29,144 bases of DNA from CAYPJE01 sp964410945 (GTDB taxonomy: Bacteria > Fidelibacterota > Marinisomatia > Marinisomatales > TCS56): contig CAYPJE010000039.1 in the NCBI GenBank assembly GCA_964410945.1, positions 1 through 29,144 on the forward strand, in the 5' to 3' direction. Shown here piece by piece: positions 17,656 to 24,592 of the stretch (position 1 is its first letter; each line of letters starts with the position of its first letter). A model generated the notes under the pieces. It ran no database searches. It was given only the letters and a program-made list of their open reading frames with translations, and was not told the origin of the DNA. The position numbers and the translations under genes were made by a program.

Positions 17656-18208
17656 TACAGTAGCTCCCTCCCTGTTCACCGTTATCATGCAGGGCATATC
17701 CAACTATGCCATCCCTTTTCTCCTGTTTGTAATCGTACTGATTGGCTTCTACCGTAAGGTCAAGGTCTACGAGGTATTCGTAGAGGGTGCCAAGGAAGGT
17801 TTTGATGTGGCAGTACGGATTATACCCTATCTGGTTGCCATGCTGGTTGCGATCGGAATGTTTCGTGCCTCCGGGGCAATGGACTGGCTGGTTGCGATCC
17901 TGTCACCGCTTACAAACCTGATCGGGATGCCGGCTGAGACTTTGCCGGTTGGACTCATGCGTCCCCTGTCAGGAAGCGGCTCCCTTGGTATCGTCACTGA
18001 GCTGATAAATACACATGGTCCGGATTCTTTCATCGGACGACTTGCATCAACCCTGTACGGAAGTACCGAAACAACGTTTTATGTCCTGGCCGTATACTTC
18101 GGGTCGGTTGGTCTGCGAAGAGGCCGCCACGCCGTTGCTGCCGGTCTGATTGGCGATTTCACCGGTATGTTCGCCGCAGTATTTATCTGCCGTTTGATAT
18201 TCGGATAA
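17648..18208 (+). CDS. spmB: SpmB-like membrane protein (nucleoside-recognition/Gate domain)
   Basis: A 186-residue integral membrane protein, partner of SpmA. The start at 17648 is chosen for its ideal Shine-Dalgarno site. Hydrophobic helices lie near residues 18-35, 58-78, 82-98, 140-158 and 165-184. The stretch around MRPLSGSGSLGIVTELI, then GPDSFIGRLASTLYGSTETTFYVLAVYFG, matches the SpmB signature closely. The 8-bp overlap with spmA argues for translational coupling and a two-protein complex. It is the last gene of the rightward run and is followed within about 15 bases by a strong hairpin terminator. In this non-sporulating context the substrate is unknown; muropeptides, peptides or nucleoside-like compounds are candidates. 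Confidence 0.92.
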   Translation: MTDTVAPSLFTVIMQGISNYAIPFLLFVIVLIGFYRKVKVYEVFVEGAKEGFDVAVRIIPYLVAMLVAIGMFRASGAMDWLVAILSPLTNLIGMPAETLPVGLMRPLSGSGSLGIVTELINTHGPDSFIGRLASTLYGSTETTFYVLAVYFGSVGLRRGRHAVAAGLIGDFTGMFAAVFICRLIFG

Positions 18209-18221
18209 AACCTATCCTGAT

Positions 18222-18256
18222 AAAAAAATAGCCAGACTTGTCTGGCTATTTTTTTT
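18222..18256. terminator. Bidirectional intrinsic terminator between spmB and nagB
   Basis: A stem with core TAGCCAGA/TCTGGCTA (four-base loop CTTG) is extended by seven A:T pairs and ends in eight T on the plus strand and seven T on the minus strand. It can stop both the rightward run and the leftward nagB transcript, as expected between convergent genes. Confidence 0.92.
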
Positions 18257-18273
18257 GCTGTTGTTTTATATAG

Positions 18274-18301
18274 CGGAGATGCAGTTTTACCTGCATCTCC
18301 G
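18274..18301. repeat. Perfect 11-bp inverted repeat downstream of nagB
   Basis: CGGAGATGCAG (18274-18284) and CTGCATCTCCG (18291-18301) are separated by TTTTAC. No U tract follows on either side, so it is not itself a standard terminator. It resembles the short palindromes scattered through intergenic DNA of many FCB-group genomes, but may simply protect the 3' end of the nagB transcript. Confidence 0.65.
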
Positions 18302-18320
18302 TTCCAAGCAAAGGGGACAG

Positions 18321-19127
18321 TTATACGTCACAAGGTTCTAAGTTATTTTTCTCAATATCCTTGAAATAATTCACTGTTTCGGTTTTCAGTTCGGCGGTAG
18401 CATCGTTGTCGCAGACAATCATCGATTTAGGATGCAGCTGCAAGGCCGAGGCCGTCCACATATGATTAACGCCTTCTTCAATGATCTTATGCAGGGCACG
18501 GGCCTTTCCATGACCGTTAACAATCAATATGACCTCCCGGGCATCGGTTACTGTTCCCACACCAACTGTCAGGGCCAGTTTAGGTACTTCATCAACATTG
18601 TTGTTGAAAAACCGCGAATTGGCTATTCTGGTGTCATAGGTCAGGGTCTTGATACGGGTGCGTGAGTGCAGGGACGAACCAGGTTCATTAAAGGCGATAT
18701 GTCCATCCGGACCGATTCCGCCAAGGAATAATTGAATACCACCATAGGATTCGATTTTTTCCTCATAGCGCTGGCATTCGGCTTTCAAATCCGCAGCATT
18801 TCCGTCTAAAATATTGATATTTTCCTTTGGCATTCCGATATGCTGGAACAGATTGGTACGCATGAAAGAATGATAACTTTCAGGATGTCCTTCCGGAATC
18901 CCCACATATTCATCCATATTGAAGGTCACCACATTCTCAAAAGAGACTTTACCGGAATTGACCAGTTTAACCATTTCACGGTAAGTACCAACCGGGGATG
19001 AACCGGTGGGAAGGCCTAATACATAGGGTTTATCTTTAGTTGGTTCAAAATCGTTTATCGATTTTGCAATATAATTCGCAACCCAGCTGCTGAGTGTGTC
19101 ATAACTATCCTGAATAATCAATCGCAT
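18321..19127 (-). CDS. nagB: Glucosamine-6-phosphate deaminase
   Basis: A 268-residue cytosolic enzyme, the same size as Escherichia coli NagB (266). It converts glucosamine 6-phosphate to fructose 6-phosphate and ammonia, the last step of GlcNAc catabolism. LPTGSSP (39-45) binds phosphate, and all four catalytic residues are at the E. coli numbers: Asp72 in NMDEY, Asp141 and His143 in GGIGPDGHIAFNEPG, and Glu148. GGAGG stands eight bases before the ATG. It is the last gene of the leftward GntR-DUF4954-nagB run, 17 bases after DUF4954, and ends at a hairpin and a bidirectional terminator. No nagA (GlcNAc-6-P deacetylase) is found in the window, so deacetylation must be encoded elsewhere or be done by the LmbE part of the fusion protein upstream. 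Confidence 0.97.
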   Translation of the reverse strand: MRLIIQDSYDTLSSWVANYIAKSINDFEPTKDKPYVLGLPTGSSPVGTYREMVKLVNSGKVSFENVVTFNMDEYVGIPEGHPESYHSFMRTNLFQHIGMPKENINILDGNAADLKAECQRYEEKIESYGGIQLFLGGIGPDGHIAFNEPGSSLHSRTRIKTLTYDTRIANSRFFNNNVDEVPKLALTVGVGTVTDAREVILIVNGHGKARALHKIIEEGVNHMWTASALQLHPKSMIVCDNDATAELKTETVNYFKDIEKNNLEPCDV

Positions 19128-19144
19128 CTTCGTATTCCTCCGAA

Positions 19145-21127
19145 TTATTTTATTTTTTCGATTCCGGCTGCATATCGTTTATCAATATCAGCCCTTAAAT
19201 CATTTAATTGACCAATGAAGCCATTATCCTCAAAATTTCCACGGACAGCTTCAAAGTCGGCTACCTGTCCACCGTCGATTCCATAACCAGTGCGAACCTG
19301 ACCTTCAAATTCCTTTTTGGCGTCGTTGGCTACCAGATTCAGATATTTTCCATAGGCCGATTTCCAGCGGTCCAGGATACCAACGATATCATCCATACTT
19401 GCTTCGGCTAAGGGCTTTCCGAACTGGTTTTCATAGGTATCCAGGAACCAGTTCCATTCGTCAGCGGCATACAGATTGGCAATATCTTTCAGTCTTTTGT
19501 TCACATCACCGAGATATTTAACCTGGCTGGTTTCAATAGCCCGGCATAAATCGTCCATACGGCTCCGGGAGCACAGCAGTCCGGCCACATCAATCCATTC
19601 TTCCGCCTGTGGTATACCATCGGGATTGCCGACGCCTAGTTCAGCAATTTTCTTTGAGTCAGCCACATTCTTCAGGCTTTTGAATATCATTTCACCGAAA
19701 TAAATATCAAGCGCCATCTGATAGTAGCGTCGGCAGGTTTTCAGCAACAGACGTTTGATATTAATCCCCTGGTAAACGACCGTATCCTGACCTTTTTCAG
19801 TGGAAGCATAAAGATCGTCCATTACTTTTTTCCCGCGCAGCATTTTCTGGATTGTGTAGGGGGACAAAACATCAAAAATGATTTGATCCAGTTTATCGGA
19901 ATTCTTGCGACGATCACGGGCCGGCCATTTCAATCCATCGCGCATGGTCCCGACGGTGAAAAAATTCATCCCCGGTATCAGCATGGATTTCCCTTTATGT
20001 TCATCGATATAACTGAACGGAAAATCACTGGTATCGAAATTGGCATAGTGCTTCCCCATCACAGCGGAAAATGCTCCCACCCGGGAAGGCCACAATAAAT
20101 ATGACGACGATCCGGTCTTACAGCCTCGTTCCAAAATCCCCTGATGAACAGGACCGAGCTTATACATATGATTGGACTGGTTCGTACCACTACCGGCATT
20201 GTAGAATGAAAACATACCGGCAATCAGTAATGTCGAGCGGTGATGAGTAACAGTATATGGCCCCGCAAATACCGAACAGGCTTCCGAATGGAAACCTTCG
20301 CTGTTTGCAAAAAACACCGAATTTTCAGCCGAAAACTGCTTCCCGATTTTGGTTCCTTCGCCAATGAGTGTCCCGGAGAGCATGGCACCGTCTTTTACCG
20401 AAGCACCCTTTTGGATAATAAAATTATCGGCGATTACGCCGGGGCCGATCTCGGTTACCGCTTCTTCGCTCGACTCAATGCTGCCATTTTCCAGTTTTTT
20501 TACACCTTTTAGTCTGGCATGCGATCCGATATAGACATTGATTATCTCGCTGCAGTTGGAAATATTGGCACCGCTATCGATTATCATAACGTCATTTTTC
20601 AAATCGTCCGCATAATCTTCGGCCAGTTTATTCAGCTGGCTGACCAGTTTAGTTCGGTCACGATACATGGTATTGAGATAGGCAATCTGGGAACTGGTTT
20701 CTCTGGTAATCGGCAGATCACGTCCGCCACCTTCATTCAATACCTCAATTTCACTGCCATTTCCGAATGTAGACTCACCGATACAACCAATGGTACCGAC
20801 ATTCTCGATCACTACTCCATCAGCTATTTTCAGGTTCGTAAGCCATCCGCCAATCCGCGACAGATGAGAATTTGAACCGACCACAACATTGGCTAACTGG
20901 GCATCGTAAATACCGGCCGGCCGGTGAACTCCATCACCGGTGGAAATATCAGATTTAAATTCACCCAGCTGTATTTTTCCCTGGAAAAATACGCGATGGA
21001 TTCTATCAGCTGCAAAGTTACCGGTAACGGTGATGCCATTCCATTCATCGGCCCGGCAACCGTTCTCTTTAAGTTCTTCAATCTCAGTATCAGTCAATTT
21101 CCGGAATTCGGCATTCATCAATTTCAT
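19145..21127 (-). CDS. DUF4954 family protein with left-handed beta-helix (hexapeptide) region
   Basis: A 660-residue cytosolic protein matching the DUF4954 family, whose function I do not know to be established. Residues about 70-300 contain many hexapeptide-like turns ([LIV]GxxxxI-x-NV-type: VVVGSNSHLSRI, VGTIGCIGEST, VIADNFIIQKGASVKDGAML), the sign of a left-handed beta-helix as in sugar-nucleotide acyltransferases. A His-rich conserved block follows (TVTHHRS at 292-298, NQSNHMYKLGPVHQG at 316-330, GKHYANFDT at 358-366) that could form an active site, and then an alpha-helical C-terminal part (about 410-660). It starts three bases after the gntR stop. The first ATG has no Shine-Dalgarno, while an ATG three codons later (21118) follows GGATGA, so the true start may be 21118. 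Its place between an amino-sugar-type regulator and nagB suggests a role with sugar phosphates or sugar nucleotides. Confidence 0.88.
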   Translation of the reverse strand: MKLMNAEFRKLTDTEIEELKENGCRADEWNGITVTGNFAADRIHRVFFQGKIQLGEFKSDISTGDGVHRPAGIYDAQLANVVVGSNSHLSRIGGWLTNLKIADGVVIENVGTIGCIGESTFGNGSEIEVLNEGGGRDLPITRETSSQIAYLNTMYRDRTKLVSQLNKLAEDYADDLKNDVMIIDSGANISNCSEIINVYIGSHARLKGVKKLENGSIESSEEAVTEIGPGVIADNFIIQKGASVKDGAMLSGTLIGEGTKIGKQFSAENSVFFANSEGFHSEACSVFAGPYTVTHHRSTLLIAGMFSFYNAGSGTNQSNHMYKLGPVHQGILERGCKTGSSSYLLWPSRVGAFSAVMGKHYANFDTSDFPFSYIDEHKGKSMLIPGMNFFTVGTMRDGLKWPARDRRKNSDKLDQIIFDVLSPYTIQKMLRGKKVMDDLYASTEKGQDTVVYQGINIKRLLLKTCRRYYQMALDIYFGEMIFKSLKNVADSKKIAELGVGNPDGIPQAEEWIDVAGLLCSRSRMDDLCRAIETSQVKYLGDVNKRLKDIANLYAADEWNWFLDTYENQFGKPLAEASMDDIVGILDRWKSAYGKYLNLVANDAKKEFEGQVRTGYGIDGGQVADFEAVRGNFEDNGFIGQLNDLRADIDKRYAAGIEKIK

Positions 21128-21130
21128 CCA

Positions 21131-21895
21131 CTATTTAGTAACATCAACAGTTAATTTGTATTTATCACCGCGATAAACACCTTCCAGATATTCTATCGGG
21201 CGGTTTTCCTTTGAATATGTCGTTCCTTTTACCATCAGAATCGGACTGCCGGCTTCGATCTGCAATAGATCGGCGGTAGTACCTTTTGCCAGGGCCGGTT
21301 CAATTATATGCTCAGCCCGTGCCAGATGGATTTTAAAATCATGTTCGATCAACCGGTAGATCGAGATATTTTCGTCAAAGCCCTCTTCAAGGAGTTTTTC
21401 GCCGACGGCATCACTCAGGAACGATGTTTCCAGACAATAGGGCGTGTCTCCCAGATATCGTAACCGGCGCACCATGACCAGCGAATTCTCACGATCTTCA
21501 TTCAAACCGGCATAGGCATATTCATATTTATCCGTTCCCGGCATAATGCGCTTCAATTTGAGAATCTGAGAATGGGTATGGTAACCGAGTTTGGACATCA
21601 CCGCCGAAAATCCTTCCAGCTTAATCAACATCTGCGTAACAGGGTGTTCATTGATAAATGTTCCCTCACCACGCTTGATATGGATATATCCACCCTTGTC
21701 AAGTTCCCTTATAGCCTGACGAACGGTCATCCGGCTGATATTGAAAGTCGTCGATAATTCGTTCTCGCTGGGAATGCGATCATTAGGTTTCAGGTATTGA
21801 TTTTTCACCATATCAATGATGATATCGCGGACCTGGATATAGATCGGAGTATGCGAATTCTTATCGATAAAGTAATCGGCGATTGATTTAGGCAT
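21131..21895 (-). CDS. GntR/HutC-family transcriptional regulator with UTRA sensor domain
   Basis: A 254-residue DNA-binding protein. Residues about 15-78 form the GntR winged helix (PIYIQVRDII, RIPSENELSTTFNISRMTVRQAIREL, GGYIHIKRGEGTFI) and 95-250 the UTRA ligand domain (YLGDTPYCLETSF, PIEYLEGVYRGDKYKLTVDV). This is the architecture of NagR/YvoA and DasR, which bind amino-sugar phosphates and control nag genes. GGGAGG precedes the ATG by seven bases. It is encoded between acpP and the DUF4954-nagB pair, so it probably regulates this run and itself. Palindromes resembling NagR/DasR sites occur directly upstream (21914-21938) and before pta (24485-24494). The effector is most likely glucosamine 6-phosphate or GlcNAc 6-phosphate, by family analogy only. 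Confidence 0.93.
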   Translation of the reverse strand: MPKSIADYFIDKNSHTPIYIQVRDIIIDMVKNQYLKPNDRIPSENELSTTFNISRMTVRQAIRELDKGGYIHIKRGEGTFINEHPVTQMLIKLEGFSAVMSKLGYHTHSQILKLKRIMPGTDKYEYAYAGLNEDRENSLVMVRRLRYLGDTPYCLETSFLSDAVGEKLLEEGFDENISIYRLIEHDFKIHLARAEHIIEPALAKGTTADLLQIEAGSPILMVKGTTYSKENRPIEYLEGVYRGDKYKLTVDVTK

Positions 21896-21913
21896 TAATT
21901 ACCTCCCCGGTAT

Positions 21914-21938
21914 ATTTTGTGGAATTAACCACCAAAAT
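21914..21938. promoter_or_regulatory. Candidate GntR/NagR-type operator upstream of gntR
   Basis: The core GTGG-AATTAA-CCAC (21919-21932) has the spacing of the GTGG-N6-CCAC form of NagR/DasR sites as I recall them, and the outer bases extend the symmetry with one bulge (ATTTTG on the left, CAAAAT on the right). It lies in the 42-bp gap between acpP and gntR, where an autoregulatory internal promoter could sit. No -10/-35 elements are obvious. Confidence 0.4.
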
Positions 21939-22180
21939 TACTTTTGGGAGATTACCTTATCAATAAATTCAACGGCATCACCAACATTGGTTACTGCCAG
22001 GGCTGCATCTTCATCCATTTCAATATCGAATTCTTCCTCAAAAGCAGCTACCAGTTCGATCGATTGGATCGATTCGGCGCCCAGGTCTTCGACAAAGCGG
22101 GAAGTCGTTTCGATCCGGGCTGTTTCAATTCCCAGTAATTCCGCAGTAACGGTTTTGATGCGTTCTAATGTGTCGCTCAT
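21938..22180 (-). CDS. acpP: Acyl carrier protein, variant ESI modification motif
   Basis: An 80-residue acidic protein with the three-helix ACP pattern. The phosphopantetheine attachment motif, usually DSL, reads GAESIQSIEL, with Ser37 in the expected place; FEEEFDIEMDEDAA is the conserved acidic recognition helix. AAGGAG stands seven bases before the ATG. Canonical acpP genes usually sit beside fabF or other fatty-acid genes; here the gene lies nine bases downstream of ackA and upstream of a GntR regulator, with no fatty-acid gene in view. It may be a specialised carrier protein for an acyl or amino-sugar modification step, or the housekeeping ACP simply placed with pta-ackA. The DSL-to-ESI change slightly favours a specialised copy. 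Confidence 0.9.
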   Translation of the reverse strand: MSDTLERIKTVTAELLGIETARIETTSRFVEDLGAESIQSIELVAAFEEEFDIEMDEDAALAVTNVGDAVEFIDKVISQK

Positions 22181-22189
22181 AGATTCTCC

Positions 22190-23437
22190 TTAGGCAGTTG
22201 ACCTGGCAAGTTCAGGTATAAGATTTTTTGATAATTGATAGGTATCATTAGCGATTGCTATTTCTTCATTGGTTGGAATAACAAATACTTTCAGCTTGGA
22301 ATCGGGAGACTGGATTTCTCCCTCCTTACCGACAATCATCCGGTTCTGGATCTGATCGACCTGGATTCCCAGGTGGTCAAGATTATTCAGGATTCGCTCC
22401 CGCATAAGCCAGCCGTTTTCACCGATACCGCCGGTAAATACAATCCCATCCACACCTGGCAGAATAGCCATATATGATCCTATATATTTTCGGATACGGT
22501 AGGCAAAAACATCCAGTGCCAGACTGGCGCGCTTGTGCCCATCATGAGCGGCCTCTTCCAGATCACGAACATCATTGGACAGGCCGGAAACTCCCAGCAG
22601 CCCCGATTTCTTGTTCAGTAATGTACTGATTTCGGCAGCCTTCAAGCCTTTCCGCTGGAGATAAAAAATAATCTCAGGATCGATATCACCACTGCGGGTA
22701 CCCATAACCAGGCCTTCCAGCGGTGTAAGGCCCATGCTGGTATCCACCGATACGCCGTCCCGAATTGCCGTTACCGAACCACCATTCCCCAAATGGCAGG
22801 TGATCAGGTTGACTTCATATTTTCCCTTATCCATCAATACCGCGGCACGACGGGCTACGAAACGATGTGATGTACCATGAAAACCATATCTCCGAATACG
22901 GAAGTCTTCATAGAATTCGTAAGGCAGCGCATAAGTGTATGCTGTTTCCTCGATCGACTGATGAAAAGCCGTATCGAAACAGGCTACCTGGGGTATTGCC
23001 CCGAATAGTTTTTTTGCTTCCCGGATACCGGTCAGGTTCGGAGGATTATGCAGAGGAGCCAGATCGAAATGATCTTCGATTATCTGTTCCAGCTTGTCAT
23101 CGATCAATTCGGATCCCGTACATTCCTCACCGCCATGTACTACCCGATGACCACAGGCCGAAATTTCTTCCAGGTTATTGATAACGCCCTTTTCCGAATC
23201 GGTGAGCATTTCAACAATAATCTGCATTCCTTCACTATGATCGGAGACGGGCCTCCGGACAGCTAGCTCCTGGCCAAGCGCTAACTGGGAGGCCGTTGAA
23301 TTCTCCGTACCGATTCGCTGTACCAGTCCGTGGGCGATATTTTCGCCTTCGGGCATCCGGTACAACCGGTATTTGATCGATGAGCTTCCACAATTGAGTA
23401 CTAGTACATTCATAGTCGGTGTTGGTCGTAAACTCAT
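22190..23437 (-). CDS. ackA: Acetate kinase
   Basis: About 415 residues, cytosolic. It interconverts acetyl phosphate plus ADP with acetate plus ATP. Family motifs are all present: VLNCGSSSIKYRL near the N-terminus, the TCHLGNGGSVTAI segment, DTSMGLTPLEGLVMGTRSGD and FTGGIGEN. I choose the ATG at 23437 because AGGAA lies five bases upstream; the family-typical start MNVLVLNCG (23413) has no such site, and a still earlier in-frame ATG lies inside pta. The chosen start adds eight residues (MSLRPTPT) before the normal N-terminus. It follows pta by 20 bases and precedes acpP by nine, so the three are co-transcribed. Acetate from GlcNAc deacetylation or acetyl-CoA overflow would pass through this pair. 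Confidence 0.95.
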   Translation of the reverse strand: MSLRPTPTMNVLVLNCGSSSIKYRLYRMPEGENIAHGLVQRIGTENSTASQLALGQELAVRRPVSDHSEGMQIIVEMLTDSEKGVINNLEEISACGHRVVHGGEECTGSELIDDKLEQIIEDHFDLAPLHNPPNLTGIREAKKLFGAIPQVACFDTAFHQSIEETAYTYALPYEFYEDFRIRRYGFHGTSHRFVARRAAVLMDKGKYEVNLITCHLGNGGSVTAIRDGVSVDTSMGLTPLEGLVMGTRSGDIDPEIIFYLQRKGLKAAEISTLLNKKSGLLGVSGLSNDVRDLEEAAHDGHKRASLALDVFAYRIRKYIGSYMAILPGVDGIVFTGGIGENGWLMRERILNNLDHLGIQVDQIQNRMIVGKEGEIQSPDSKLKVFVIPTNEEIAIANDTYQLSKNLIPELARSTA

Positions 23438-23442
23438 TTTGG

Positions 23443-23447
23443 TTCCT
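23443..23447 (-). promoter_or_regulatory. Ribosome binding site deciding the ackA start
   Basis: On the minus strand AGGAA, spacer CCAAA, then ATG at 23437. The downstream ATG at 23413, which would give the textbook AckA N-terminus, has only CACCGACT before it. Confidence 0.55.
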
Positions 23448-23457
23448 ATGCTACAAC

Positions 23458-24444
23458 TCACTGGCAATTTGATTGGGCTTGGACAGATGTAATGGCACTG
23501 ACGGCAACCAGGTCTTCAACCGATGCCCCCCGTGACATATCATTCACCGGATGGGCAAATCCCTGCAGGATCGGACCGATGGCCTTGGCACCAGCCAGAT
23601 ACTGGACTAATTTATAGGCGATATTACCGGAATCCAGATCGGGGAATATTAAAACATTGGCCTTTCCGGCCACCGGACTTTCTTTAACTTTTTTCGCCGC
23701 CACTGCTTCTATTAATGCGGCATCGCCCTGCAGTTCGCCATCGATTGATAATTCCGGTGCCATTTCCCTGGAGAAAGCCAGAGCGCTTTTGATTTTGTCT
23801 ACCCGGGCATGGTTGGCCGATCCCTTGGATGCAAATGAAAGCAGAGCAACCTGTGGCTCCACTCCGAGCAATACTTTAGCGTTAGCAGCGGAAACGACGG
23901 CGATCTCAGCCAACTCTTTGTCAGATGGGTCGATATTAACAGCACAGTCCGCAAATACGAGCGGGTAATCAGATTGCCCGGCGAATTCCGGCAAGACCAT
24001 AATGAAAAAACTGGACGGCGTTGAAATTCCTGGCTGAAATCCGATTGTCAGGGAAGCGGCCTGAATCACCGCAGCAGTGGCACTTGCCACCCCTGCAATC
24101 ATCCCATCGGCAGCACCTGATTTGACCATCATCCCGCCGAATGAAAGTGGTTTTTTCACTAATCGCCGGGCAATCGAGGTTTTAACAGTACGATTCTGAA
24201 CATATAATTCAGCATACTTATCCAGGACAGCATCCTCGGTATTATCGTTGATTTCGACACCGCTGAAATCAAGTTTCAATTCGGCGGCACGGGAGCGGAC
24301 CGATTCTTCCTGGCCTATGAGAACCGGTCGTGCTATCCCTTCTTTGGCGACCATGTCGGCCGCTAACAGTATCCTGTCATCCTGAGCCTCCGGAAACACA
24401 ATCCTGGCCGGTTTCCGACGGGCAATTTCTTTAAAATCCTGCAT
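23458..24444 (-). CDS. pta: Phosphate acetyltransferase (short form)
   Basis: A 328-residue cytosolic enzyme consisting only of the PTA_PTB catalytic domain, without the N-terminal DRTGG/P-loop regions of long enterobacterial Pta. It converts acetyl-CoA and phosphate to acetyl phosphate. Recognisable segments are RIVFPEAQDDRIL (14-26), GAADGMIAGVASATAAVI, the acidic LVFADCAVNIDPSDKELAEIA stretch, LLSFASKGSA, and the C-terminal GPILQGFAHPVNDMSRG, all typical of the family. GGA stands six bases before the ATG in a weak site. It is the first gene of the pta-ackA-acpP-gntR-DUF4954-nagB run, 148 bases after the NagB-LmbE fusion gene, and a GTCTAGAC palindrome lies about 40 bases upstream of the start. 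Confidence 0.95.
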   Translation of the reverse strand: MQDFKEIARRKPARIVFPEAQDDRILLAADMVAKEGIARPVLIGQEESVRSRAAELKLDFSGVEINDNTEDAVLDKYAELYVQNRTVKTSIARRLVKKPLSFGGMMVKSGAADGMIAGVASATAAVIQAASLTIGFQPGISTPSSFFIMVLPEFAGQSDYPLVFADCAVNIDPSDKELAEIAVVSAANAKVLLGVEPQVALLSFASKGSANHARVDKIKSALAFSREMAPELSIDGELQGDAALIEAVAAKKVKESPVAGKANVLIFPDLDSGNIAYKLVQYLAGAKAIGPILQGFAHPVNDMSRGASVEDLVAVSAITSVQAQSNCQ

Positions 24445-24484
24445 TAATCCACACTTAGGTTATGTAGTCATATTGATGTTTACT

Positions 24485-24494
24485 TGTCTAGACA
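24485..24494. promoter_or_regulatory. Candidate GntR/NagR-type operator upstream of pta
   Basis: TGTCTAGACA is a perfect 10-bp palindrome whose core GTCTAGAC equals the centre of the DasR/NagR consensus (TGGTCTAGACCA) as I recall it. It sits 41 bases before the pta start in the 148-bp gap, with TTGTTT just upstream on the minus strand as a possible -35. It would let the encoded GntR protein control the whole run. Confidence 0.5.
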
Positions 24495-24592
24495 TCCTAA
24501 ACAAGCGAAAATATATCGAAGAATATAAAAAATTAAGTTACTTCACAAAACGATATTCGGTTGATATCTGAAAATAATCCGGCCGGACCAGG

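Noticed and set aside
14621..18208. Sporulation genes indicating an endospore former
   Set aside because: SpmA, SpmB and YaaH-like GH18 are found in many non-sporulating bacteria; outer-membrane and sorting-domain features here indicate a Gram-negative FCB organism.
18274..18301. Second terminator for nagB
   Set aside because: The hairpin is perfect but lacks a following U tract on either strand; kept as a repeat, with the adjacent T-flanked stem taken as the terminator.
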